DNA of 64,000 bases from Megachile rotundata. Lineage: Eukaryota; Arthropoda; Insecta; Hymenoptera; Megachilidae. Below, piece by piece: positions 44,791 to 59,965 of the stretch. Location of the stretch: positions 744,001 to 808,000 of the forward strand of contig NW_027473364.1 of the NCBI RefSeq assembly GCF_050947335.1. The letters are read 5' to 3'. The notes beneath the pieces were generated by a model. That model saw nothing but the letters and a program-made list of their open reading frames with translations, was not told the DNA's origin and searched no databases. A program made the position numbers and the translations under genes. How positions within the stretch are numbered: the first letter of the stretch is position 1; each line of letters starts with the position of its first letter.

Positions 44791-45417
44791 TCACACAATC
44801 ACAATCACACAATCACAATCACACAATCACAATCACACAATCACAATCACACAATCACAATCACACAATCACAATCACACAATCACAATCACACAATCAC
44901 AATCACACAATCACAATCACACAATCACAATCACACAATCACAATCACACAATCACAATCACACAATCACAATCACACAATCACAATCACACAATCACAA
45001 TCACACAATCACAATCACACAATCACAATCACACAATCACAATCACACAATCACAATCACACAATCACAATCACCCAATCACAATCACCCAATCACAATC
45101 ACACAATCACAATCACACAATCACAATCACACAATCACAATCACACAATCACAATCACACAATCACAATCACACAATCACAATCACACAATCACAATCAC
45201 ACAATCACAATCACACAATCACAATCACACAATCACAATCACACAATCACAATCACACAATCACAATCACACAATCACAATCACACAATCACAATCACAC
45301 AATCACAATCACACAATCACAATCACACAATCACAATCACACAATCACAATCACACAATCACAATCACACAATCACAATCACACAACCACGATCACACAA
45401 TCACAATCACACAATCA
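44791..45417 (+). repeat. 14-mer array (about 44 units)
   Basis: Canonical units with two adjacent CACCCAATC words near 45,072-45,090 and a CAACCACGATC near 45,385. Confidence 0.94.
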
Positions 45418-46355
45418 CAGTCACACAATCACGATCACACAATCACGATCACACAATCACAATCCCACAGTCACAATCACACAATCACAGTCACACAATC
45501 ACAATCACACAACCACAATCACACAATCACACAGTCACAATCCCACAATCACGATCACACAATCACGACCACATAGTCACGATCACACAATCACACAATC
45601 ACAATCCCACAATCACAACCACTAAATCACAGTCACACAGTCACAATCACACAATCACAATCGCTCAATCACACAGTCACAATCCCACAATCACTATCGC
45701 ACAATCACTATCACACAGTCACGATCACACAATCACGATCACACAATCACGATCACACAATCACGATCACACAATCACGATCTCACAATCACACAATCAC
45801 AACCACTCAATCACAGTCACACAATCACAATCACACAATCACAATCACACAATCACCGTCACACAATCACAATCACACAATAACAATCACAATCACGATC
45901 ACACAAACACGATTACAAAATCACGATCACACAATCACGATCACAAAATCACAATCACACAGTCACACAATCACAATCACAATCACAATCACAATCACAC
46001 AATCACACAGTCACAATCCCACGATTGCGATCACACAATCGCGATCACACAGTCACGATCACACAATCGCGATCATACAATCGCGATCGCACAATCACGA
46101 TCACACAATCACGATCACACAATCACAATCACACAATCCCTATCACACAATCACGATCACTCAATCACGATCACACAATCACGATCACAAAATCACGATC
46201 ACACAATCACGATCACACAATCACGATCACAATCACAATCACAATCACAATCACAATCACAATCACAATCACAATCACAATCACACAATCACAATCACAC
46301 AATCACATTCACACAATCACAATCGCACAATCACAAGCACAATCACACAATCACA
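45418..46355 (+). repeat. Tail and M1-prime modules (TTG at 46,025)
   Basis: CATAGTCAC at 45,574, CAACCACTAAATC, CACTATC words, four CACGATC words, CACCGTCAC, CAATAACAATC, CAAACACGATTAC, then an M1 variant with CAATCGCGATC directly after the ATTGCG and a CGATCATACAATC. It carries nine TCACAA 6-mers and AATCGCACAATCACAAGC. The variant and the 9-copy run are shared only with the copy at 56,481. Confidence 0.9.
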
Positions 46356-47514
46356 ATCACACAATCACAATCACACAATCACAATCACACAATCACAATC
46401 ACACAATCACAATCACACAATCACAATCACACAATCACAATCACACAATCACAATCACACAATCACAATCACACAATCACAATCACACAATCACAATCAC
46501 ACAATCACAATCACACAATCACAATCACACAATCACAATCACACAATCACAATCACACAATCACAATCACACAATCACAATCACAATCACACAATCACAA
46601 TCACACAATCACAATCACACAATCACAATCACACAATCACAATCACACAATCACAATCACACAATCACAATCACACAATCACAATCACACAATCACAATC
46701 ACACAATCACAATCACACAATCACAATCACACAATCACAATCACACAATCACAATCACACAATCACAATCACACAATCACAATCACACAATCACAATCAC
46801 ACAATCACAATCACACAATCACAATCACACAATCACAATCACACAATCACAATCACACAATCACAATCACACAATCACAATCACACAATCACAATCACAC
46901 AATCACAATCACACAATCACAATCACACAATCACAATCACACAATCACAATCACACAATCACAATCACACAATCACAATCACACAATCACAATCACACAA
47001 TCACAATCACACAATCACAATCACACAATCACAATCACACAATCACAATCACACAATCACAATCACACAATCACAATCACACAATCACAATCACACAATC
47101 ACAATCACACAATCACAATCACACAATCACAATCACACAATCACAATCACACAATCACAATCACACAATCACAATCACACAATCACAATCACACAATCAC
47201 AATCACACAATCACAATCACACAATCACAATCACACAATCACAATCACACAATCACAATCACACAATCACAATCACACAATCACAATCACACAATCACAA
47301 TCACACAATCACAATCACACAATCACAATCACACAATCACAATCACACAATCACAATCACACAATCACAATCACACAATCACAATCACACAATCACAATC
47401 ACACAATCACAATCACACAATCACTCTCACACAATCACTCTCACACAATCACAATCACACAATCACAATCACACAATCACAATCACACAATCACAATCAC
47501 ACAATCACAATCAC
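46356..47514 (+). repeat. 14-mer array (about 82 units)
   Basis: Canonical units with one extra 6-mer near 46,578 and two CACTCTCAC words near 47,424-47,445. It runs directly into the CACGATCAC array. Confidence 0.95.
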
Positions 47515-47984
47515 ACAATCACGATCACACAATCACGATCACACAATCACGATCACACAATCACGATCACACAATCACGATCACACAATCACGATCACAC
47601 AATCACGATCACACAATCACGATCACACAGTCACGATCACACAGTCACGATCACACAGTCACGATCACACAGTCACGATCACACAGTCACGATCACACAG
47701 TCACGATCACACAGTCACGATCACACAGTCACGATCACACAGTCACGATCACACAATCACGATCACACAATCACGATCACACAATCACGATCACACAATC
47801 ACGATCACACAATCACGATCACACAATCACGATCACACAATCACGATCACACAATCACGATCACACAATCACGATCACACAATCACGATCACACAATCAC
47901 GATCACACAATCACGATCACACAATCACGATCACACAATCACGATCACACAATCACGATCACACAATCACGATCACACAATCAC
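47515..47984 (+). repeat. Array TCACGATCACACAA x33 with CAG sub-array x9
   Basis: CGATC at 47,522 and every 14 bp to 47,970, 33 copies with one CpG each. Nine consecutive copies (G at 47,630 to 47,742) also read ACACAGTC in place of ACACAATC. The paralogue at 59,966 has 38 copies with a 14-copy CAG sub-array, so both nested layers expanded separately. Confidence 0.96.
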
Positions 47985-48330
47985 TCAATCACAATCCCAC
48001 AATCACAATCGCACAATCACAATCGCACAATCACACAATCACACAATCACAATCCCACAATCACAATCCCACAATCACAATAACACAATCACGATCACAT
48101 AATCACAATCACACAGTCACACAATCACAATCACACAATCACACAGTCACAATCCAACAATTGCGATCACATAATCACGATCACACAATTTCGACCACAC
48201 AATCACGATCACACAATCACGATCACACAATCACGATCACACAATCACGATCACACAATCACTATCACAAAATCACGATCATACAATCACGATCACACAA
48301 TCACAATCACACAATCACAATCACACAATC
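47985..48330 (+). repeat. Complex spacer with shortened M3 (TTG at 48,161)
   Basis: CACTCAATC, AATCCCAC, two AATCGCACAA words and CAATAACAC, then M3 (CCAACAATTGCG) with a private CAATTTCGACC where other M3 copies read CAATTACGACC, CACTATCACAAAATC and CACGATCATAC. M4 is missing and the M5 lead-in follows directly. Confidence 0.87.
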
Positions 48331-49750
48331 ACATTCACACAATCGCAATCACACAATCACAATCACACAATCACAATCACAAAATCACAATCACACAATC
48401 ACAATCACACAATCACAATCACACAATCACAATCACACAATCACAATCACGATCACACAATCACAATCACACAATCACGATCACACAGTCACTCAATCAC
48501 AATCCCACAATCACAATCGCACAGTCACGATCACACAATCACAATCACACAATCAGAATGACACAATCACACAGTCGCAAATCCACAATCACGATCACAC
48601 AAACACGATCACGCAGTCAGGATCACACAATTACAGTAACACAGTCACACAATCACAATCACAATCGCACAGTCACAATCCCACAATTGCGATCACACAA
48701 ACACGATCACGCGATTACGACCGCACAATCACAGTCTCACAATCACAATCACACAGTCACAATGACACAATCACAATCACACACCACAATCACACAATCA
48801 CAATCACACAACCACAATCACACAATCACAATCACACAATCACAATCACACAATCACAATCACACAATCACAATCACACAATCACAATCACACAACCACG
48901 ATCACACAATCACAATCACACAATCACAGTCACACAATCACGATCACACAATCACAATCACACAATCACAATCCCACAGTCACAATCACACAATCACAGT
49001 CACACAGTCACAATCACACAACCACAATCACACAATCACACAGTCACAATCCCACAATCACGATCACACAATCACGACCACATAGTCACGATCACACAAT
49101 CACACAATCACAAACCCACAATCACAACCACTAAATCACAGTCACACAGTCACAATCACACAATCACAATCGCTCAATCACACAGTCACAATCCCACAAT
49201 CACTATCGCACAATCACTATCACACAGTCACGATCACACAATCACAATCACACAATCACCGTCACACAATCACAATCACACAATCACAATCACAATCACG
49301 ATCACACAAACACGATTACAAAATCACGATCACACAATCACGATCACAAAATCACAATCACACAGTCACACAATCACAATCACAATCACAATCACAATCA
49401 CACAATCACACAGTCACAATCCCACGATTGCGATCACACAATCACGATCACACAGTCACGATCACACAATCGCGATCACACAATCGCGATCGCACAATCA
49501 CGATCACACAATCACGATCACACAATCACAATCACACAATCCCTATCACACAATCACGATCACTCAATCACGATCACACAATCACGATCACAAAATCACG
49601 ATCACACAATCACGATCACACAATCACGATCACAATCACAATCACAATCACAATCACAATCACAATCACAATCACACAATCACAATCACACAATCACATT
49701 CACACAATCACAATCACACAATCACAAGCACAATCACACAATCACAATCA
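48331..49750 (+). repeat. M5-M2-tail-M1 block, copy 2
   Basis: CACATTCAC at 48,332, M5 (ATG 48,558), M2 (TTG 48,687), CATAGTCAC 49,083, M1 (TTG 49,428). Every one of these markers has a counterpart exactly 12,647 bp downstream, with the private CAAACCCAC after the TAG and a 7-copy 6-mer run in both. It is the best-preserved long-range duplicate in the right half. Confidence 0.92.
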
Positions 49751-50700
49751 CACAATCACAATCACACAATCACAATCACACAATCACAATCACACAATCA
49801 CAATCACACAATCACAATCACACAATCACAATCACACAATCACAATCACACAATCACAATCACACAATCACAATCACACAATCACAATCACACAATCACA
49901 ATCACACAATCACAATCACACAATCACAATCACACAATCACAATCACACAATCACAATCACACAATCACAATCACACAATCACAATCACACAATCACAAT
50001 CACACAATCACAATCACACAATCACAATCACACAATCACAATCACACAATCACAATCACACAATCACAATCACACAATCACAATCACACAATCACAATCA
50101 CACAATCACAATCACACAATCACAATCACACAATCACAATCACACAATCACAATCACACAATCACAATCACACAATCACAATCACACAATCACAATCACA
50201 CAATTACAATCACACAATCACAATCACACAATCACAATCACACAATCACAATCACACAATCACAATCACACAATCACAATCACACAATCACAATCACACA
50301 ATCACAATCACACAATCACAATCACACAATCACAATCACACAATCACAATCACACAATCACAATCACACAATCACAGTCACACAATCACGATCACACAAT
50401 CACAATCACACAATCACAATCACACAATCACAATCACACAATCACAATCACAATCACACAATCACAATCACACAATCACAAACACACAATCACAATCACA
50501 CAATCACAATCACACAATCACAATAACACAATCACAATCACACAATCACAATCACACAATCACAATCACACAATCACAATCACACAATCACAATCACACA
50601 ATCACAATCACACAATCACAATCACACAATCACAATCACACAATCACAAGCACACAATCACAATCACACAATCACAATCACACAATCACAATCACACAGT
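49751..50700 (+). repeat. 14-mer array with pre-M3 variants
   Basis: About 68 canonical units. Variants are CAATTACAATC near 50,203, CACAGTC and CACGATC near 50,375-50,390, an extra 6-mer near 50,448, CAAACAC near 50,480, CAATAAC near 50,521 and CAAGCAC near 50,647. The last four reproduce the pre-M3 signature. Confidence 0.93.
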
Positions 50701-51490
50701 CACACAATCACAATCACACAATCACACAGTCACAATCCAACAATTGCGATCACATAATCACGATCACACAATTACGACCACACAATCACGATCACACAAT
50801 CACGATCACACAATCACGATCACACAATCACGATCACCCAATCACGATCACACAATTACGACCACACAATCACGATCACACAATCACGATCACACAATCA
50901 CGATCACACAATCACGATCACCCAATCACGATCACACAATCACGATCACACAATCACGATCACAATCACGATCACACAAACACGATCACACAATCCCGAT
51001 CACACAATCACGATCACACAATCACGATCACGATCACACAATCACGATCACACAATCTCGATCACACAATCACAATCACACAATCCCAATAACACAATCA
51101 CGATCACACAATCACAATCACACAGTCACACAATCACAATCACAATCACAATCACACAATCACACAGTCACAATCCCACAATTGCGATCACACAAACACG
51201 GTCACGCAATTACGACCACACAATCAGAGTCTCACAATCACAATCACACAGTCACAATCACACAATCACAATCACACAACACAATCACACAATCACAATC
51301 ACACAACCACAATCACACAATCACAATCACACAATCACAATAACACAATCACACAACCACGATCACACAATCACGATCACACAATCAGGACCACACAATC
51401 ACGATCACACGATCACAATCACACAGTCACACAATCACAATCACAATCACAATTACACAATCACACAATCACAATCACGATCACACAATC
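50701..51490 (+). repeat. M3 and M4 modules, first of the 2.3-kb tandem series
   Basis: M3 TTG at 50,744 and M4 TTG at 51,182, 438 bp apart, with CAATTACGACC, CACCCAATC, AATCCCGATC, AATCTCGATC and CAGAGTCTC. M3 recurs at 53,087 and 55,402, that is 2,343 and 2,315 bp later. Confidence 0.91.
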
Positions 51491-52130
51491 ACAATCACAC
51501 AATCACAATCACACAATCACAATCACACAATCACAATCACACAATCACAATCACACAATCACAATCACACAATCACGATCACACAATCACGATCACACAA
51601 TCACTCAATCACAATCACACAATCACAATCACACAATCACAATCACACAATCACAATCACACAATCACAATCACACAATCACAATCACACAATCACAATC
51701 ACACAATCACAATCACACAATCACAATCACACAATCACAATCACACAATCACAATCACACAATCACAATCACACAATCACAATCACACAATCACAATCAC
51801 ACAATCACAATCACACAATCACAATCACACAATCACAATCACACAATCACAATCACAGACACAATCACACAATCACAATCACACAATCACAATCACACAA
51901 TCACAATCACACAATCACAATCACACAATCACAATCACACAATCACAATCACACAATCACAATCACACAATCACATTCACACAATCGCAATCACACAATC
52001 ACAATCACACAATCACAATCACAAAATCACAATCACACAATCACAATCACACAATCACAATCACACAATCACAATCACACAATCACAATCACACAATCAC
52101 AATCACACAATCACAATCACGATCACACAA
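51491..52130 (+). repeat. 14-mer array between M4 and M5
   Basis: About 45 canonical units with two CACGATC then CACTCAATC near 51,577-51,608, CACAGACAC near 51,855, CACATTCAC near 51,975 and CACAAAATC near 52,020. Confidence 0.93.
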
Positions 52131-53040
52131 TCACAATCACACAATCACGATCACACAGTCACTCAATCACAATCCCACAATCACAATCGCACAGTCACGA
52201 TCACACAATCACAATCACACAATCAGAATGACACAATCACACAGTCGCAAATCCACAATCACGATCACACAAACACGATCACGCAGTCAGGATCACACAA
52301 TTACAGTAACACAGTCACACAATCACAATCACAATCACACAATCACGATCACAAAATCACGATCGCACAATCACGATCACACAATCACACAATCACAATC
52401 CCACAATCACAATCACACAATCACGATCACAATCACACAATCACAATCACAATCACACAATCACATTCACACAATCACAATCACACAATCACAATCACAC
52501 AATCACAATCACACAATCACAATCACACAATCACAATCACACAATCACAATCACACAATCACAATCACACAATCACAATCACGATCACACAATCACAATC
52601 ACGATCACACAATCACAATCACACAATCACGATCACACAATCACGATCACACAATCACGATCACACAATCACGATCACACAATCACGAACACACAATCAC
52701 GATCACACAATCACGATCACACAATCACGATCACACAATCACTCAATCACAATCCCACAATCACAATCGCACAGTCACGGTCACACAATCACAATCACAC
52801 AATCAGAATGACACAACCACACAGTCACAAATCCACAATCACGATCACACAAACACGATCACGCAGTCTGGATCACATAATCACAGTAACACAGTCACAA
52901 AATCACGATCACAATCACACAATCACGATCACAAAATCACGATCGCACAATCACGATCACACAATCACACAATCACAATCCCACAATCACAATCACACAA
53001 TCACAATAACACAATCACGATCACACAATCACAATCACAC
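52131..53040 (+). repeat. M5 and M5-prime modules, copy 1
   Basis: M5 (ATG at 52,228) with CAGTCGCAAATCC and CAGTCAGGATC, then CGATCGCAC, CACATTCAC, short 14-mers and eight CACGATC words, then M5-prime (ATG at 52,808) reading CACAACCACACAGTC and CAGTCTGGATC. Its duplicate starts 2,301 bp downstream at 54,529. Confidence 0.9.
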
Positions 53041-53825
53041 AGTCACACAATCACAATCACACAATCACACAGTCACAATCCAACAATTGCGATCACATAA
53101 TCACGATCACACAATTACGACCACACAATCACGATCACACAATCACGATCACACAATCACGATTACACAATCACGATCACCCAATCACGATCACACAATT
53201 ACGACCACACAATCACGATCACACAATCACGATCACACAATCACGATCACACAATCACGATCACCCAATCACGATCACACAATCACGATCACACAATCAC
53301 GATCACAATCACGATCACACAAACACGATCACACAATCCCGATCACACAATCACGATCACACAATCACGATCACGATCACACAATCACGATCACACAATC
53401 TCGATCACACAATCACAATCACACAATCCCAATAACACAATCACGATCACACAATCACAATCACACAGTCACACAATCACAATCACAATCACAATCACAC
53501 AATCACACAGTCACAATCCCACAATTGCGATCACACAAACACGGTCACGCAATTACGACCACACAATCAGAGTCTCACAATCACAATCACACAGTCACAA
53601 TCACACAATCACAATCACACAACACAATCACACAATCACAATCACACAACCACAATCACACAATCACAATCACACAATCACAATAACACAATCACACAAC
53701 CACGATCACACAATCACGATCACACAATCAGGACCACACAATCACGATCACACGATCACAATCACACAGTCACACAATCACAATCACAATCACAATTACA
53801 CAATCACACAATCACAATCACGATC
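53041..53825 (+). repeat. M3 and M4 modules, second of the 2.3-kb series
   Basis: M3 TTG at 53,087 and M4 TTG at 53,524, 437 bp apart. Shares CAGAGTCTC, AATCTCGATC and the CACCCAATC pair with 50,744. A private CACGATTAC near 53,160 distinguishes it. Confidence 0.91.
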
Positions 53826-54420
53826 ACACAATCACAATCACACAATCACAATCACACAATCACAATCACACAATCACAATCACACAATCACAATCACACA
53901 ATCACAATCACACAATCACGATCACACAATCACGATCACACAATCACTCAATCACAATCACACAATCACAATCACACAATCACAATCACACAATCACAAT
54001 CACACAATCACAGTCACACAATCACAATCACACGATCACAATCACACAATCACAATCACACAATCACAATCACACAATCACAATCACACAATCACAATCA
54101 CACAATCACAATCACACAATCACAATCACACAATCACAATCACACAATCACAATCACACAATCACAATCACAGACACAATCACACAATCACAATCACACA
54201 ATCACAATCACACAATCACAATCACACAATCACAATCACACAATCACAATCACACAATCACAATCACACAATCACAATCACACAATCACAATCACACAAT
54301 CACATTCACACAATCGCAATCACACAATCACAATCACACAATCACAATCACAAAATCACAATCACACAATCACAATCACACAATCACAATCACACAATCA
54401 CAATCACACAATCACAATCA
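53826..54420 (+). repeat. 14-mer array between M4 and M5, second copy
   Basis: About 42 canonical units with CACGATC twice, CACTCAATC near 53,946, CACAGTC near 54,012, CACGATCACAATC near 54,032, CACAGACAC near 54,170, CACATTCAC near 54,303 and CACAAAATC near 54,350. The order matches 51,491-52,130, one or a few units shorter. Confidence 0.92.
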
Positions 54421-55360
54421 CGATCACACAATCACAATCACACAATCACGATCACACAGTCACTCAATCACAATCCCACAATCACAATCGCACAGTCACG
54501 ATCACACAATCACAATCACACAATCAGAATGACACAATCACACAGTCGCAAATCCACAATCACGATCACACAAACACGATCACGCAGTCAGGATCACACA
54601 ATTACAGTAACACAGTCACACAATCACAATCACAATCACACAATCACGATCACAAAATCACGATCGCACAATCACGATCACACAATCACACAATCACAAT
54701 CCCACAATCACAATCACACAATCACGATCACAATCACACAATCACAATCACAATCACACAATCACATTCACACAATCACAATCACACAATCACAATCACA
54801 CAATCACAATCACACAATCACAATCACACAATCACAATCACACAATCACAATCACACAATCACAATCACACAATCACAATCACACAATCACAATCACGAT
54901 CACACAATCACAATCACGATCACACAATCACAATCACACAATCACGATCACACAATCACGATCACACAATCACGATCACACAATCACGATCACACAATCA
55001 CGATCACACAATCACGATCACACAATCACGATCACACAATCACGATCACACAATCACTCAATCACAATCCCACAATCACAATCGCACAGTCACGGTCACA
55101 CAATCACAATCACACAATCAGAATGACACAACCACACAGTCACAAATCCACAATCACGATCACACAAACACGATCACGCAGTCTGGATCACATAATCACA
55201 GTAACACAGTCACAAAATCACGATCACAATCACACAATCACGATCACAAAATCACGATCGCACAATCACGATCACACAATCACACAATCACAATCCCACA
55301 ATCACAATCACACAATCACAATAACACAATCACGATCACACAATCACAATCACACAGTCA
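54421..55360 (+). repeat. M5 and M5-prime modules, copy 2
   Basis: M5 ATG at 54,529 and M5-prime ATG at 55,126, 597 bp apart against 580 bp in copy 1. It differs where copy 1 has CACGAACAC near 52,685; here all words read CACGATCAC. CAGTCTGGATCACATAATC is common to both. Confidence 0.9.
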
Positions 55361-56750
55361 CACAATCACAATCACACAATCACACAGTCACAATCCAACA
55401 ATTGCGATCACATAATCACGATCACACAATTACGACCACACAATCACGATCACACAATCACGATCACACAATCACGATCACCCAATCACGATCACACAAT
55501 CACGATCACACAATCACGATCACACAATCACTCAATCACAATCCCACAATCACAATCGCACAGTCACGGTCACACAATCACAATCACACAGTCACACAAT
55601 TACAATCACAATCACAATCACACAATCACACAGTCACAATCCCACAATTGCGATCACACAAACACGATCACGCAATTACGACCGCACAATCACAGTCTCA
55701 CAATCACAATCACACAGTCACAATGACACAATCACAATCACACACCACAATCACACAATCACAATCACACAACCACAATCACACAATCATAATCACACAA
55801 TCACAATCACACAATCGCAATCACACAATCACAATCACACAATCACAATCACACAACCACGATCACACAATCACAATCACACAATCACAGTCACACAATC
55901 ACGATCACACAATCACGATCACACAATCACAATCCCACAGTCACAATCACACAATCACAGTCACACAATCACAATCACACAACCACAATCACACAATCAC
56001 ACAGTCACAATCCCACAATCACGATCACACAATCACGACCACATAGTCACGATCACACAATCACACAATCACAATCCCACAATCACAACCACTAAATCAC
56101 AGTCACACAGTCACAATCACACAATCACAATCGCTCAATCACACAGTCACAATCCCACAATCACTATCGCACAATCACTATCACACAGTCACGATCACAC
56201 AATCACGATCACACAATCACGATCACACAGTCACGATCTCACAATCACACAATCACAACCACTCAATCACAGTCACACAATCACAATCACACAATCACAA
56301 TCACACAATCACCGTCACACAATCACAATCACACAATAACAATCACAATCACGATCACACAAACACGATTACAAAATCACGATCACACAATCACGATCAC
56401 AAAATCACAATCACACAGTCACACAATCACAATCACAATCACAATCACAATCACACAATCACACAGTCACAATCCCACGATTGCGATCACACAATCGCGA
56501 TCACACAGTCACGATCACACAATCGCGATCATACAATCGCGATCGCACAATCACGATCACACAATCACGATCACACAATCACGATCACAAAATCACGATC
56601 ACACAATCACGATCACACAATCACGATCACAATCACAATCACAATCACAATCACAATCACAATCACAATCACAATCACAATCACACAATCACAATCACAC
56701 AATCACATTCACACAATCACAATCACACAATCACAAGCACAATCACACAA
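55361..56750 (+). repeat. Truncated M3, M2, tail and M1-prime (TTG 55,402, 55,648, 56,481)
   Basis: M3 runs only to the CACCCAATC/CACGATC words and then joins M2, whose CGCAATTACGACCGC is intermediate between M2 (CGCGATTACGACCGC) and M4 (CGCAATTACGACCAC). CATAGTCAC is at 56,044. M1-prime shares CGATCATAC and a 9-copy 6-mer run with 46,025, but lacks about 70 bp holding AATCCCTATC and CACTCAATC. M2-M1 spacing is 833 bp, the longest seen. Confidence 0.88.
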
Positions 56751-57619
56751 TCACAATCACACAATCACAATCACACAATCACAATCACACAATCACAATC
56801 ACACAATCACAATCACACAATCACAATCACACAATCACAATCACACAATCACAATCACACAATCACAATCACACAATCACAATCACACAATCACAATCAC
56901 ACAATCACAATCACACAATCACAATCACACAATCACAATCACACAATCACAATCACACAATCACAATCACACAATCACAATCACACAATCACAATCACAC
57001 AATCACAATCACACAATCACAATCACACAATCACAATCACACAATCACAATCACACAATCACAATCACACAATCACAATCACACAATCACAATCACACAA
57101 TCACAATCACACAATCACAATCACACAATCACAATCACACAATCACAATCACACAATCACAATCACACAATCACAATCACACAATCACAATCACACAATC
57201 ACAATCACACAATCACAATCACACAATCACAATCACACAATCACAATCACACAATCACAATCACACAATCACAATCACACAATCACAATCACACAATCAC
57301 AATCACACAATCACAATCACACAATCACAATCACACAATCACAATCACACAATCACAATCACACAATCACAATCACACAATCACAATCACACAATCACAA
57401 TCACACAATCACAATCACACAATCACAATCACACAATCACAATCACACAATCACAATCACACAATCACAATCACACAATCACAATCACACAATCACAATC
57501 ACACAATCACAATCACACAATCACAATCACACAATCACAATCACACAATCACAATCACACAATCACAATCACACAATAACAATCACACAATCACAATCAC
57601 ACAATCACAATCACACAAT
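56751..57619 (+). repeat. 14-mer array (about 62 units)
   Basis: Canonical units, uniform except CAATAACAATC near 57,578. It ends at the CACAGTC/CACGATC words of the following tail module. Confidence 0.94.
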
Positions 57620-57915
57620 CACAGTCACACAATCACGATCACACAATCACGATCACACAATCGCAATCCCACAATCACAATCACACAATCACAGTCACAC
57701 AATCACAATCACACAACCACAATCACACAATCACACAGTCACAATCCCACAATCACGATCACACAATCACGACCACATAGTCACGATCACACAATCACAG
57801 AATCACACAATCACAATCCCACAATCAGAACCACTCAATCACAGTCACACAACCACAATCACACAATCACAATCACACAATAACACAGTCACAAACCCAC
57901 GATCACGCCATCACA
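57620..57915 (+). repeat. Tail module with internal deletion
   Basis: CACGATC words, AATCGCAATCCC, CATAGTCAC at 57,778, CACAGAATC, CAGAACCACTC, CAATAACACAGTC and CAAACCCACGATCACGCC. Compared with 40,816-41,265 the TAG offset is 16,808 but the CACGCC offset is 16,644, so about 164 bp is missing. Confidence 0.88.
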
Positions 57916-59965
57916 ATCACACAATCACAATCACACAATCACAATCACACAATCACAATCACACAATCACAATCACACAATCACAATCACACAATCACAA
58001 TCACACAATCACAATCACACAATCACAATCACACAATCACAATCACACAATCACAATCACACAATCACAATCACACAATCACAATCACACAATCACAATC
58101 ACACAATCACAATCACACAATCACAATCACACAATCACAATCACACAATCACAATCACACAATCACAATCACACAATCACAATCACACAATCACAATCAC
58201 ACAATCACAATCACACAATCACAATCACACAATCACAATCACACAATCACAATCACACAATCACAATCACACAATCAGAATCACACAATCACAATCACAC
58301 AATCACAATCACACAATCACAATCACACAATCACAATCACACAATCACAATCACACAATCACAATCACACAATCACAATCACACAATCACAATCACACAA
58401 TCACAAACACAACAATCACAATCACACAATCACAATAACACAATCACAATCACACAATCACAATCACACAATCACAATCACACAATCACAATCACACAAT
58501 CACAATCACACAATCACAATCACACAATCACAATCACACAATCACAATCACACAATCACAATCACACAATCACAATCACACAATCACAATCACACAATCA
58601 CATTCACACAATCACAATCACACAATCACAATCACACAATCACAATCACACAATCACAATCACACAATCACAATCACACAATCACAATCACACAATCACA
58701 ATCACACAATCACAATCACACAATCACAATCACACAATCACAATCACACAATCACAATCACACAATCACAATCACACAATCACAATCACACAATCACAAT
58801 CACACAATCACAATCACACAATCACAATCACACAATCACAATCACACAATCACAATCACACAATCACAATCACACAATCACAATCACACAATCACAATCA
58901 CACAATCACAATCACACAATCACAATCACACAATCACAATCACACAATCACAATCACACAATCACAATCACACAATCACAATCACACAATCACAATCACA
59001 CAATCACAATCACACAATCACAATCACACAATCACAATCACACAATCACAATCACACAATCACAATCACACAATCACAATCACACAATCACAATCACACA
59101 ATCACAATCACACAATCACAATCACACAATCACAATCACACAATCACAATCACACAATCACAATCACACAATCACAATCACACAATCACAATCACACAAT
59201 CACAATCACACAATCACAATCACACAATCACAATCACACAATCACAATCACACAATCACAATCACACAATCACAATCACACAATCACAATCACACAATCA
59301 CAATCACACAATCACAATCACACAATCACAATCACACAATCACAATCACACAATCACAATCACACAATCACAATCACACAATCACAATCACACAATCACA
59401 ATCACACAATCACAATCACACAATCACAATCACACAATCACAATCACACAATCACAATCACACAATCACAATCACACAATCACAATCACACAATCACAAT
59501 CACACAATCACAATCACACAATCACAATCACACAATCACAATCACACAATCACAATCACACAATCACAATCACACAATCACAATCACACAATCACAATCA
59601 CACAATCACAATCACACAATCACAATCACACAATCACAATCACACAATCACAATCACACAATCACAATCACACAATCACAATCACACAATCACAATCACA
59701 CAATCACAATCACACAATCACAATCACACAATCACAATCACACAATCACAATCACACAATCACAATCACACAATCACAATCACACAATCACAATCACACA
59801 ATCACAATCACACAATCACAATCACACAATCACAATCACACAATCACAATCACACAATCACAATCACACAATCACAATCACACAATCACAATCACACAAT
59901 CACAATCACACAATCACAATCACACAATCACAATCACACAATCACAATCACACAATCACAATCAC
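57916..59965 (+). repeat. Long 14-mer array (about 146 units)
   Basis: Canonical units with CAGAATC near 58,277, CAAACACAACAATC near 58,405, CAATAAC near 58,435 and CACATTCAC near 58,611. From about 58,620 to 59,965 it is uniform. The first part keeps the CAAACAC/CAATAAC signature of 41,870, and the uniform part has expanded. Confidence 0.95.

Noticed and set aside
46025..51343. 1,772-codon open frame as a giant His/Asn/Gln/Thr-rich protein gene
   Set aside because: The repeat words contain no + strand stop, so long frames are inevitable. The start is a TTG inside module M1, the peptide is only the 14-residue translation of the satellite, overlapping frames give the same peptide, and no promoter, splice signal or non-repeat domain is visible.
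43601..56046. ATG-initiated open frames at the M5 modules (43,601, 48,558, 52,228, 54,529)
   Set aside because: The ATG comes from the AATGAC variant word copied with the M5 module. Downstream sequence is plain satellite and no coding signal is present.
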